From NCBI GenBank assembly GCA_047638695.1, contig JBLINY010000097.1, positions 1 to 17,590 on the forward strand: a DNA stretch of 17,590 nt, read 5' to 3'. The stretch comes from JAHECQ01 sp047638695 (GTDB lineage Bacteria > Actinomycetota > Acidimicrobiia > Acidimicrobiales > SZUA-35). Below are positions 1 through 7,042 of the stretch, piece after piece (position 1 is the first letter of the stretch; the number at the start of each line of letters is the position of its first letter). The notes beneath the pieces were generated by a model. It was given only the letters and a program-made list of their open reading frames with translations, did no database searches and had not been told where the DNA came from. A program made the position numbers and the translations under genes.

Positions 1-1
1 G

Positions 2-618
2 CTTCCCCTGACCGTCGCCGCCTGCACGGACGGCAGTAGTGCCGATAACGTCGGAGCTGTCGCCGAAGCCAGCACCGAACCGACTCCTGCCCAAGAAAAA
101 CAAGCCCAAGAAAAACAAGCCCAAGAAAAACAAGCCCAAGAAGCACCAACCACCTCCGAGATGGTCGATCAGTGCTCCATTGTCCCAAAGGGCAATACCT
201 CGTTCGTGCTGGAGGCTGAAGGCCCCGCACACGGGGTGCTGGTTTACGTACCAACGAACTTCGACGGCTTACCCCTCCCGGTCGTACTCAACTGGCACGG
301 CCTCGGCAGCAACGGCGGGCAGCAGTCGATCCTCAGCTACTTACCTGGCCTTTTCATGGCACTGCCGACGATGTCGTTCCCTTCGACGGAGGCGATTCCG
401 TGCTCGCTACCAACGAGGCCCTGGCCGAACTCGACGCGGACACGGCGGCCGCCACCGTTGCCTTCTTCAACCAGGTCATGCCGGATGAGTTCGCTGAGTT
501 CGCGGCCGACTTCGGCTGCACCGAAAGCGTCGACGTCGCCACCGGACTCAGCTGGGGAGTTCTTCCAACAGTTCAGCTGCTGTTGAAGCGTTGGGCTACG
601 AACGTTTGGGCCAGTTGA
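2..618 (+). pseudogene. Remnant of a lipoprotein esterase (PHB depolymerase / LpqC-like), internally deleted and frameshifted
   Basis: The 5' end lies outside the window. Reading from base 2, the frame gives the end of a lipoprotein signal peptide (LPLTVAAC, the Cys codon at 23-25), a short Ser/Glu/Gln linker with AQEKQ repeats, and then an esterase N-terminal part: VYVPTNFDGLPLPVVLNWHG followed by LGSNGGQQS, the oxyanion HGxG region. Near base 340 the homology jumps to another frame (codons from 340), which reads WPFHGTADDVVPFDGG, the acid-residue segment of the same alpha/beta-hydrolase family, and runs to a stop at 616-618. The roughly 130 residues that normally lie between these blocks, with the GxSxG nucleophile, are absent, and so is the final GGGHxWP-type histidine motif. 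An active enzyme is therefore not expected. In the family these are secreted carboxyl-ester hydrolases. The 3' end overlaps the opposing gene at 596. Confidence 0.72.
89..142 (+). repeat. 15-bp tandem repeat encoding AQEKQ units
   Basis: Three perfect copies of GCCCAAGAAAAACAA (89-103, 104-118, 119-133) are followed by the first nine bases of a fourth. They lie in frame in the linker just after the lipid-attachment Cys of the esterase remnant and encode AQEKQ three times. This is a typical slippage-prone spacer between membrane anchor and enzyme domain, and is A-rich against the GC-rich surroundings. Confidence 0.9.
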
Positions 619-1351
619 CGGGGCGCTGTGGCGACTCGCCGGTCGCAATACCGTCGATCGTGACCTCGACATCGTCGGTAACTCGCCGAACTGTCGATCG
701 ATGGGCCACTCGGCTGACCGCAGCACCAGCACCAGCCACAGCGGGCAAGGCAATGAAGGTCAGCGGGCCGGTGAAGATGGCCACGAGGCCAACAAACAGT
801 GCCCCTCCCGTTGCCAATGCCGCTCCCCCGGCCACCGCTTCGGAGCGCTTGTTCGTAATGTCGGCAACCAGGCAAACCGCACCGGGTGTGTCATCAACAT
901 CGACTGCCGCCACCTGTACCTGACGAACTCGGCTAAGCCCGCCCGTGCCTCGCGCACGGCGGGCACCGGCAGCGATGGCACCGACGACACCCCGCTTCTT
1001 GTTAGCCACGACCACGCCGTCGGGTCGGACCCGGGTGCTGAGTCCGTGGCCCACCGACAGCCATTGCTCGGCTCGCTCACGCGTCGCCGCCTCGCTCGCA
1101 CCCGAGCTACGCCGAGCCCACACGACGCCGGGACCGACGAGTCGATCGACCAGGTTCCGTTTTACGTCAGCCCCCGCCTGATGTTCGGCAATGGCGGCAG
1201 CAACCGTTGCTGCAGGAACTCCAACCTCGGCAGCAATGGCAGCAACGGCCGAAGGCGTGAGCTCGACCAAGCCCGTCGAAGGTTCGACCGTGGTCAGCTC
1301 GACCGCTCGTCGAAGTACGAGCTCAGTGGCCAGCGGATCGAGTGAGGTCAT
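596..1351 (-). CDS. Uncharacterised membrane-associated protein downstream of dapB
   Basis: I do not recognise a named family for this 251-residue protein. Residues 8-58 look like a helical, HTH-like module (LVLRRAVELT, then LTPSAVAAIAAEVGVPAATV), of the kind found at the start of many actinobacterial proteins with a small membrane part. The middle (about 85-165) is soluble and rich in Arg and Val. Residues 171-213 are a continuous Ala/Gly/Val/Leu-rich hydrophobic stretch with a Thr-Gly-Pro turn in the middle, long enough for two membrane helices. A short basic tail follows. The ATG at 1351 has a GAGGGTG ribosome-binding site and lies 9 bases after the dapB stop, so both are probably on one transcript. 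Its stop overlaps the end of the opposing esterase remnant by 23 bases. Codon use looks like the neighbours. Function unknown. Confidence 0.72.
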   Translation of the reverse strand: MTSLDPLATELVLRRAVELTTVEPSTGLVELTPSAVAAIAAEVGVPAATVAAAIAEHQAGADVKRNLVDRLVGPGVVWARRSSGASEAATRERAEQWLSVGHGLSTRVRPDGVVVANKKRGVVGAIAAGARRARGTGGLSRVRQVQVAAVDVDDTPGAVCLVADITNKRSEAVAGGAALATGGALFVGLVAIFTGPLTFIALPAVAGAGAAVSRVAHRSTVRRVTDDVEVTIDGIATGESPQRPVNWPKRS

Positions 1352-1360
1352 GCCACACCC

Positions 1361-2140
1361 TCAGATCCCGAGAACACCATCGAGCCCGATGGTGAGACCG
1401 GGGACATCGGCAATACGTTTGGCCGCCATCACAACGCCGGGCATGAATGACAACCGGTCGTAGGAGTCATGGCGAACAGTAAGCGTCTGACCGGTTGTGC
1501 CAAGGAGCACCTCCTGGTGAGCGACCATGCCGCGCATCCGTACCGAGTGCACCTGGATGCCACCCGGACCAGTAGCTCCCCGAGCTCCGGGGATCGTGTT
1601 CGTTACCACAGGATCGGGTGCCCACTCGCTGGAAGCTGCTGCCATACGCTCGAGGGTCGAGACCGCTGTGCCGCTTGGCGCATCAACTTTGCCGTCGTGA
1701 TGCAACTCGATGATCTCAGCTGTTTCAAAGAACGGCGCTGCCATCTCAGCGAAGCGCATCATGAGTACCGCACCAATGGCAAAATTTGGAGCGATCAGAC
1801 AGTTCGACGCGGTGAAGCTCGCAGCCAGATGCTCGTTGTCAGCTTCAGTGAACCCAGACGTTCCAACGACCGCGTGGATACCCAGTTCGGCGCAATACGA
1901 AAGGGTCTCCCTCGCCGCATCGATATGGGTGAAGTCGATAATCACCTCGGCATCAGAACGTTGCAACTCATCGAGATCGTCAGAAACCGTCAGCTCGGTT
2001 TCGCCAGCCGATATTCGCTGCCCAACACAACCAGGGTCGATCGCGGCCACGAGGTCAAGATCGGCGTCGGACACCACTGCTTCGCAGACCGCCGTTCCCA
2101 TCCGCCCACCGGCACCGAACACAGCAACCCGAATTCCCAT
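1361..2140 (-). CDS. dapB: 4-hydroxy-tetrahydrodipicolinate reductase
   Basis: This enzyme reduces 4-hydroxy-tetrahydrodipicolinate to tetrahydrodipicolinate with NAD(P)H, the second dedicated step of the diaminopimelate/lysine pathway, which feeds peptidoglycan and protein synthesis in the cytoplasm. The sequence has the Rossmann nucleotide loop GAGGRMG (residues 9-15), DFT (69-71), GTSG (93-96), APNF (117-120) and the family signature ELHHDGKVDAPSGTA (145-159) with the catalytic His pair and Lys151. GTTGQTLTVRHDS near the end is also typical. At 259 residues it has the usual length. The start at 2140 is fixed by the Rossmann loop beginning a few residues in and by an AGGA just upstream. It continues the direction of pnp, matching the common actinobacterial pnp...dapB order, but an opposing Hsp70 gene now sits between them. 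Confidence 0.97.
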   Translation of the reverse strand: MGIRVAVFGAGGRMGTAVCEAVVSDADLDLVAAIDPGCVGQRISAGETELTVSDDLDELQRSDAEVIIDFTHIDAARETLSYCAELGIHAVVGTSGFTEADNEHLAASFTASNCLIAPNFAIGAVLMMRFAEMAAPFFETAEIIELHHDGKVDAPSGTAVSTLERMAAASSEWAPDPVVTNTIPGARGATGPGGIQVHSVRMRGMVAHQEVLLGTTGQTLTVRHDSYDRLSFMPGVVMAAKRIADVPGLTIGLDGVLGI

Positions 2141-2174
2141 GTCCTGGAGCCTACGCTGACGCCAGGAGGGCTAC
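2141..2174. promoter_or_regulatory. 34-bp divergent intergenic region, candidate overlapping promoters
   Basis: Only 34 bases separate the divergent starts of dapB (2140) and the Hsp70 gene (2175). A TACGCT (2152-2157, plus) and a TAGGCT (2148-2153 read on minus) fit the TAnnnT pattern of actinobacterial -10 boxes and overlap by two bases. If used, both transcripts would start almost at their genes and the -35 regions would lie inside the opposite coding sequence. A strong AGGAGGG (2164-2170) precedes the GTG start of the Hsp70 gene. The promoter call is pattern-based inference only. Confidence 0.3.
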
Positions 2175-4088
2175 GTGTCGTACATTCTGGGTCTCGATCT
2201 CGGGACCACAACAACAACAGCCGCCCTCAACGACGGCACCGCGTCGACGGTGTTCACTCACACCGCGGGCGAAACCGCAATCCCTTCGGTGGTGGCGCTC
2301 GATGACACGGGAAGTTTCTTGGTTGGCGACGCAGCCGTGCGGCATGGAGTACTCGACCCAACAGCGGTGGCCCGGGAATTCAAGCGCCGGTTCGGCGACC
2401 CAACGCCAATCCTATTGCGGGGCACACCCGTTGCAGCCAACGAGCTAATGCTCCATTTGGCGACCATGGTCGTCGACGAAGTGAGCGGCCAGGTCGGCGA
2501 ACGGCCCGACCGGCTCGTCGTTTGCCACCCGGCCAACTGGGGCCAGTTCAAAGTGAGCTTGCTCGACGACACGCTCACAAACTCGGCCCTTCCCCCGCAC
2601 GATTTGGTCAGCGAACCCCAGGCGGCCGCCATCCACTACGCCGGGCTGGAACGAGTTGCAGTCGGATCAATTGTCGCCGTATACGACCTCGGTGGTGGCA
2701 CCTTCGACGCGGCAGTGCTTCGGAAGACACCGGGCGGCTGGGAAATGCTCGGTAGTCCTGGTGGGGTTGAACGGCTCGGCGGTATCGACTTTGATGCCGC
2801 CCTGTTCCATCAGGTCTTGGCCACCGCAGCTATTGACCTTGACGGCTTCGACGATGCCCATGCTGCGACCCAACTGGCCGTTGCCCGCCTTCGGGAGGCA
2901 TGTAGTGACGCTAAACGCGTCTTGTCATCAGAAACGGCGACCACGGTGGCCGTCAGCTTGCCCGGTATCGAAGAAACCGTTCGGGTGACACGGGCCGAGT
3001 TCGAAGCGGCCATCGATCCGCTTATTGCTCGCTCGTTGGAGGCACTCGACATTACGCTGGCGAAAGCCAACGTCACCGCCGATCAGCTCGACCGAGTACT
3101 CCTCGTCGGTGGCTCAAGCCGGATCCCGTTGATCGCTCAGCGGTTGGCCAGCCACACGGGACGCCCGCTCACCACCGATTCGCATCCGAAGCACGCAATC
3201 GCGCTCGGGGCAGCAGCAATGCTGACGGCGAATGTCGAGCCCACACCGGTGGCACCAGAGACACTAAAGCCGGCCAGTGAGCCAGAGCTCGAGCCCGCGG
3301 AGTCCGAACCGATCGAGTTACCAAAGTCGCTCGGTACTAACTTTCCTGCCGTCCCCTCAATGTCGGACGAACCCGAGCCCGAGTTCCTGACAAGACGCCG
3401 CGCCGCCCCCTCAACCCCTGAGGCGCTGGGTCCTCCAACGCTCGCGGTCCCCGCCCTCGATCAGCCAACGATCCCGACGCCACCATCTATCGGTGCCGTT
3501 AATGCCGCGACCAGCGAGACCCGGCGGCTGAATCAACCGCCTGCCACTACCGATCCAGCCCGTACCGACACAGCCGCTGCGATTTCAGCCAAAACAGCGC
3601 CGGTTGCTACCGCACCACTCCCCCCAGCGAAGCCACCGAGCCGGTGGCCCTTTTTAGTCGCTTTTCTCGTGGTGCTGATGGCGATCGCCGGAGCATTCTC
3701 GCTGTACCTACAGCAACAAGGCAACGACCAAGATGACAGCGAGTCGGCGATCAATAACTCAACAACATCATCGGTCGAGGGCGCCCCGACCACCTCGGCG
3801 GTCACCAGCACGACCCTCATTGTCGACACTGATTGCCCAGCTGCACTGCAGCCCAAAGCCGACACCAATTATCGGGTTGTCCAGATCTCGGCCGACGATG
3901 CCGACGGTGGCCTCAATGGCCGCGCAGCACCAGATCCCAACGGTGCCTTCGTCATGCTCTTCAGCTCATTAAGCCCGGTGAAGGTGACCGGAAACCACTG
4001 TGCGCTCTACAAGGGCAACGCATGGTGGGGTGTCACGCACAAGGGCGAACTGGTGTGGGTCGCCGCCCGCTTCTTGGAGGAGCTCTAG
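2175..4088 (+). CDS. Membrane-anchored Hsp70-type ATPase with extracellular SH3-like domain
   Basis: The 637-residue protein begins with a full Hsp70/actin-type nucleotide-binding domain (about 1-352): phosphate-1 loop LGLDLGTTTTTAAL (5-18), VCHPANW (116-122), SEPQAAAIHYAG (146-157), phosphate-2 loop YDLGGGTFDAAVL (170-182) and adenosine loop LLVGGSSRIP (309-318). The beta-sandwich substrate-binding domain and lid of DnaK are missing. Instead there is a Pro/Ala/Thr-rich linker (about 353-489), one membrane helix WPFLVAFLVVLMAIAGAFSL (491-510), a Ser/Thr-rich stalk, and a C-terminal domain of about 85 residues containing LNGRAAPDPNG (580-590), which resembles bacterial SH3 domains, with two Cys (554, 609) that could form a disulfide. 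The likely topology is ATPase in the cytoplasm and SH3-like domain outside. The GTG start at 2175 has an AGGAGGG site. It is divergent from dapB and convergent with pnp. A substrate or partner cannot be named; binding of cell-wall glycans is an inference from SH3b domains in general. Confidence 0.9.
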   Translation: MSYILGLDLGTTTTTAALNDGTASTVFTHTAGETAIPSVVALDDTGSFLVGDAAVRHGVLDPTAVAREFKRRFGDPTPILLRGTPVAANELMLHLATMVVDEVSGQVGERPDRLVVCHPANWGQFKVSLLDDTLTNSALPPHDLVSEPQAAAIHYAGLERVAVGSIVAVYDLGGGTFDAAVLRKTPGGWEMLGSPGGVERLGGIDFDAALFHQVLATAAIDLDGFDDAHAATQLAVARLREACSDAKRVLSSETATTVAVSLPGIEETVRVTRAEFEAAIDPLIARSLEALDITLAKANVTADQLDRVLLVGGSSRIPLIAQRLASHTGRPLTTDSHPKHAIALGAAAMLTANVEPTPVAPETLKPASEPELEPAESEPIELPKSLGTNFPAVPSMSDEPEPEFLTRRRAAPSTPEALGPPTLAVPALDQPTIPTPPSIGAVNAATSETRRLNQPPATTDPARTDTAAAISAKTAPVATAPLPPAKPPSRWPFLVAFLVVLMAIAGAFSLYLQQQGNDQDDSESAINNSTTSSVEGAPTTSAVTSTTLIVDTDCPAALQPKADTNYRVVQISADDADGGLNGRAAPDPNGAFVMLFSSLSPVKVTGNHCALYKGNAWWGVTHKGELVWVAARFLEEL

Positions 4089-4099
4089 CCAGACAGATC

Positions 4100-4140
4100 A
4101 AAAAGCCGCAGGGCCCGAGGCTGATGCCCCGAGCCCTGCG
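4100..4140 (-). terminator. Intrinsic terminator of pnp
   Basis: Read on the minus strand, 4140-4126 and 4121-4107 form a 15-bp stem (13 Watson-Crick and two G-U pairs) with the loop ATCA. It is followed by GC and five T at 4104-4100. On the plus strand the two G-U pairs become mismatches and no T tract follows, so the structure belongs to pnp, whose stop codon lies 24 bases upstream, and not to the convergent Hsp70 gene. Confidence 0.85.
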
Positions 4141-4163
4141 TATGTTCTCAGACTACGAGAGGG

Positions 4164-6659
4164 TCAGTCGCGACGACCGCGGCCTCGACCGCCGCCACCA
4201 CCACCGCCACCACTGCGGCCTCGCCCGCCGCCGCCACCGCGACGACGACTACCGCCATCGTCACTAGGCACGGGAGCGCCTTCCGGACCGAGATCGCCGA
4301 AGTCCTCGGCAAAGTCCTCGTCGAAGTTCATCTTGATCGACTCGCCTGCTGGCTCGTCGTCCGATGATTCGCTTCGGCTCGGCTCGCGACCGCTATCACG
4401 GCTGCTGCTCTCTCGGCTACCGCTGGAACGACCACCGCCGCCGCTGTCGCGGCTGCTACTACCGCCACCACCGCTGTTCTCGCGAGGTGCGGGGGCGTCG
4501 CCGGCGAGGGCCAGCGAAATCTTGCCGTTGGGATCGATGTCTTCGACAACGACCTCGACCTCTTGACCAAGTTCGAGCACATCTTCGACCTTGTCGATGC
4601 GCTTGCCCTGGCCGATCTTCGAGATGTGCAATAGACCGTCACGTCCGGGAAGGATGTTCACGAACGCACCGAACTTGGTGATATTCACGACACGACCCGG
4701 ATAGTTCTCGCCAACATCGGCGGTGGGCGGGTCAAGGATCAGACGAATCTGACGCTCAGCCTCGTCGACAACGGTCTTCTCGGTGGCCGAGATTGAGACA
4801 ACGCCAACCATGCCGTCGTCGTCGACACTGATGTCGGCGCCGGTCTCGCCCTGGATCGAGTTGATGACCTTGCCCTTTGGCCCAATGACCTCGCCAATCT
4901 TGTCGACCGGGATCTCGAAGCTGATGATCTTCGGGGCTCCGTCACGAACCTCTTCGCGAGGAGCGGCGATGGCCTCAGCCATAACGGCGAGGATCTTCAA
5001 CCGGGCGTCTTTGGCCTGATCAAGGGCGGCGGCCAGGACGTCGGCTGGGATGCCGTCGATCTTGGTGTCGAGCTGGAGAGCGGTGACGAACTCGGAGGTT
5101 CCGGCCACCTTGAAGTCCATGTCGCCGAAGGCGTCTTCGGCGCCGAGAATGTCGGTGAGCGTGGTGTACTTACCTTCAGCGAACACGAGGCCCATGGCGA
5201 TACCGGCGACGGGGGCCTTGATCGGCACGCCAGCATCCATCAGCGACAGGGTCGAACCGCATACCGAACCCATCGAAGTCGAGCCGTTCGAACTGAGGAC
5301 ATCGGAGACGAGCCGCAGTGTATAGGGCCACTCTTCGAGGCTCGGAATGACGGGAACGAGGGCACGCTCGGCCAGAAGGCCATGGCCAATCTCTCGGCGC
5401 TTCGGTCCGCGCATGAAGCCGGTTTCGCCGGTGGAGAAGGGCGGGAAGTTGTAGTGATGCATGTAGGACTTGCGATCGATGTTGCTGATGCCGTCGATCA
5501 TTTGATCCATACGCTTCATGCCCAGGGTGCAGATATTCAGCACCTGGGTCTCGCCCCGCTGGAACAGGCCCGAGCCGTGCACTCGGGGAATGACGCCAAC
5601 CTCGGAAGAGAGGGGGCGGATGTCGGTGGGGCCACGTCCATCGATACGGATGCCGTCTTCGACGATGCGGCGTCGCACGACGGTCTTGGAAACCGAGCGG
5701 AACGCTGCTTTCAGTTCCTTCTCTCGGCCTTCGAATTGGCCAACAAGCGAGGCCACAACCTCGTCACGCAGCGCTCCCTCGGCGCCATCTCGTTCTGCTT
5801 TGTCGCCGATCGACATGACCTCGGCCATCTTGGTCTCGGCGGCGGCAGTGACGGCGGCGAGAAGGTCGGCGGGGTAGTCGGCGGCCTCGGGGTAGCTCAT
5901 GAACGGCTTGCGGCCGCCGCTGGCCTCGACGAGCTGCAACTGCAGAGCGATGGCCTCTTTGATGTACTGCTTCGACTCCTGAAGGCCCTCGGCCAAATGG
6001 GCCTCGTCGACCTTGGGAGCGCCATTCTCGTAGTTCTTCCACGAAACAGCGGTGCCGCCGGCTTCAACCATCATGATGGCGACATCGCCATCATCGAGCT
6101 CACGACCGGCGACCACGATCTCGAACGACGATGCGTCGCCCTCGTCGTAGGTGGGGTGAGGAAGCCACTCGCCATCGATGGTGTAAGCCAGGCGGACAGC
6201 ACCAATCGGGCCGTTGAAAGGCACGTCGGAAACCATCAAGGCGGCCGAAGCACCATTAATGGCCAGCACGTCGTGCGGGTTCTTCATGTCAGCCGACAGG
6301 ACCGTGACCACGATGTGGGTCTCGTTGCGGTAATCGTCGGGGAATGACGGGCGCAGCGGCCGGTCGATGAGGCGGCAGGTGAGAGTGGCTTCGTCGGATG
6401 CCCGACCTTCACGACGGAAGAACGAACCGGGAATCTTGCCGGCCGCGTATGACCGCTCTTCGACATCGACGGTGAGGGGGAAGAAATCGATGCCGTCGCG
6501 GACGTTCTTGGCGCCGGTGGCGGCGACGAGCACACTGGTTTCGCCAACCTGGGCCAGAACCGAGCCGCTGGCGAGTCCGGCCAGGCGGCCGGTCTCGAGG
6601 TACATGTCAGGTCCATCACCACTGGTGATGGTCCCAGAAACGGAAATTGGTTCCGTCAT
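4164..6659 (-). CDS. pnp: Polynucleotide phosphorylase (polyribonucleotide nucleotidyltransferase)
   Basis: PNPase degrades RNA 3' to 5' by phosphorolysis and can add 3' tails; it works in the cytoplasm as a trimer and in RNA degradosomes. The 831-residue protein has two RNase PH-like domains. The first has FFPLTVDVEERSYAAGKIPG, then FFRREGR and RLIDRPLRP. The second has GPKRREIGHG (about 415), NGSTSMGSVCGS and GDMDFKVAGT (about 510). A KH domain (IGEVIGPKGK, about 575-630) and an S1 domain (ITKFGAFVNILPGRDGLLHI, about 646-720) follow. The last ~110 residues are a low-complexity tail: Ser/Gly/Arg-rich, then acidic, then an RGG-like end. The start at 6659 was chosen because AAAGGAG lies just upstream and MTEP leads straight into the first domain. 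A 43-codon upstream extension of the frame runs through the leader hairpins and is unlikely to be translated. Confidence 0.96.
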   Translation of the reverse strand: MTEPISVSGTITSGDGPDMYLETGRLAGLASGSVLAQVGETSVLVAATGAKNVRDGIDFFPLTVDVEERSYAAGKIPGSFFRREGRASDEATLTCRLIDRPLRPSFPDDYRNETHIVVTVLSADMKNPHDVLAINGASAALMVSDVPFNGPIGAVRLAYTIDGEWLPHPTYDEGDASSFEIVVAGRELDDGDVAIMMVEAGGTAVSWKNYENGAPKVDEAHLAEGLQESKQYIKEAIALQLQLVEASGGRKPFMSYPEAADYPADLLAAVTAAAETKMAEVMSIGDKAERDGAEGALRDEVVASLVGQFEGREKELKAAFRSVSKTVVRRRIVEDGIRIDGRGPTDIRPLSSEVGVIPRVHGSGLFQRGETQVLNICTLGMKRMDQMIDGISNIDRKSYMHHYNFPPFSTGETGFMRGPKRREIGHGLLAERALVPVIPSLEEWPYTLRLVSDVLSSNGSTSMGSVCGSTLSLMDAGVPIKAPVAGIAMGLVFAEGKYTTLTDILGAEDAFGDMDFKVAGTSEFVTALQLDTKIDGIPADVLAAALDQAKDARLKILAVMAEAIAAPREEVRDGAPKIISFEIPVDKIGEVIGPKGKVINSIQGETGADISVDDDGMVGVVSISATEKTVVDEAERQIRLILDPPTADVGENYPGRVVNITKFGAFVNILPGRDGLLHISKIGQGKRIDKVEDVLELGQEVEVVVEDIDPNGKISLALAGDAPAPRENSGGGGSSSRDSGGGGRSSGSRESSSRDSGREPSRSESSDDEPAGESIKMNFDEDFAEDFGDLGPEGAPVPSDDGGSRRRGGGGGRGRSGGGGGGGGRGRGRRD

Positions 6660-6682
6660 GGAGGGATCTCCTTTATTCTGCC

Positions 6683-6743
6683 GGCCTGGTCCTACCAGGG
6701 CCGAACTTGTCTGCTCGAACGACGATCGTTCGAAGTGGCAGAC
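6683..6743 (-). promoter_or_regulatory. pnp mRNA leader stem-loops
   Basis: Two hairpins lie between the probable transcript start and the pnp ribosome-binding site. The larger has two coaxial parts: GTCTGC (6709-6714) with GCAGAC (6738-6743), and inside it TCGAACGA (6715-6722) with TCGTTCGA (6726-6733) around a 3-base loop; the four bases 6734-6737 bulge on one side. The second pairs GGCC and TGG blocks across a short loop at about 6683-6702 with one bulged base. In Escherichia coli, RNase III cuts a long leader stem of pnp and PNPase then destabilises its own message. The position here suggests a similar control, but that is inference. Confidence 0.5.
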
Positions 6744-6902
6744 CAGATCCCAGATTTCGATCACCCACCATCGGCTCTGCAGGCCCATGACAGCGAGGAA
6801 TCGGAAACTGGCAGCTGATCCACCAGGCGCATGAACGTTTCATACGCTTCGCCAATCGTACCGGTGCACGGGTCGAAACACGCGGACGGGCGCGACCTCC
6901 GA

Positions 6903-6944
6903 CCCCGGCTCGGGGCCTAGCGCTTACAGCCCGCAACGGCGGGC
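6903..6944 (-). terminator. GC-rich hairpin pair downstream of rpsO (weak terminator or 3'-end stabiliser)
   Basis: GCCCGC (6929-6934) pairs with GCGGGC (6939-6944) around a 4-base loop, and CCCCG (6903-6907) pairs with CGGGG (6911-6915) around a 3-base loop. Both are perfect stems lying about 80-120 bases after the rpsO stop. No T tract follows on the minus strand, so efficient factor-independent termination is doubtful. They may partly separate rpsO from pnp or protect the rpsO 3' end. Confidence 0.35.
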
Positions 6945-6961
6945 ACGACGGATCTCGCGCA

Positions 6962-7042
6962 TGCGTCCCAGGACCCTGCCTTGGCGACGGAGGCCGAGTT
7001 GTTCGCGACCGAGTCCGAGTTGTTAGCGACGGAGTCCAAGTT
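6962..7042 (-). repeat. 21-bp imperfect tandem triplication across the rpsO stop codon
   Basis: On the minus strand the last codons of rpsO (CTTGGACTCCGTCGC then TAA) are followed directly by two similar 21-base units built on CAACTCGGCCTCCGTCGC. The units keep the rpsO reading frame, so the codons after the stop would read QLGLGRE and QLGLRRQ, copies of the S15 C-terminal LGLRR. The frame then stays open with a basic sequence to a TAA at 6924-6926. This looks like a local duplication of the gene's 3' end. Confidence 0.75.

Larger units (their letters stand above)
6660..7022 (-). other. Non-coding stretch between rpsO and pnp: leader and hairpins
   Basis: This 363-base gap holds no gene I can support. 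From right to left it contains the repeated 3' flank of rpsO (6962-7022), two GC-rich hairpins (6903-6944), about 160 bases with no recognisable element, and the pnp leader with two stem-loops and the pnp ribosome-binding site. No tRNA or other named RNA was found. A pnp promoter probably lies between 6750 and 6900, but I see no convincing -35/-10 pair. Confidence 0.6.

Noticed and set aside
89..142. Tandem repeat as a possible CRISPR array
   Set aside because: The units are 15 bases with no spacers and lie in a coding frame; the same holds for the rbfA repeats.
5382..6347. 321-codon plus-strand open frame
   Set aside because: It is antisense to the conserved pnp core, and its product shows no motif; it is a GC-driven shadow frame.
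6716..6746. GTTCGAA resembling a tRNA T-loop
   Set aside because: The flanking arms do not form an acceptor or anticodon stem, and the motif is part of the pnp leader palindrome.
6660..6788. In-frame N-terminal extension of pnp by 43 codons
   Set aside because: The extension runs through the leader hairpins and the AAAGGAG site of the downstream ATG, and its sequence does not look like PNPase.
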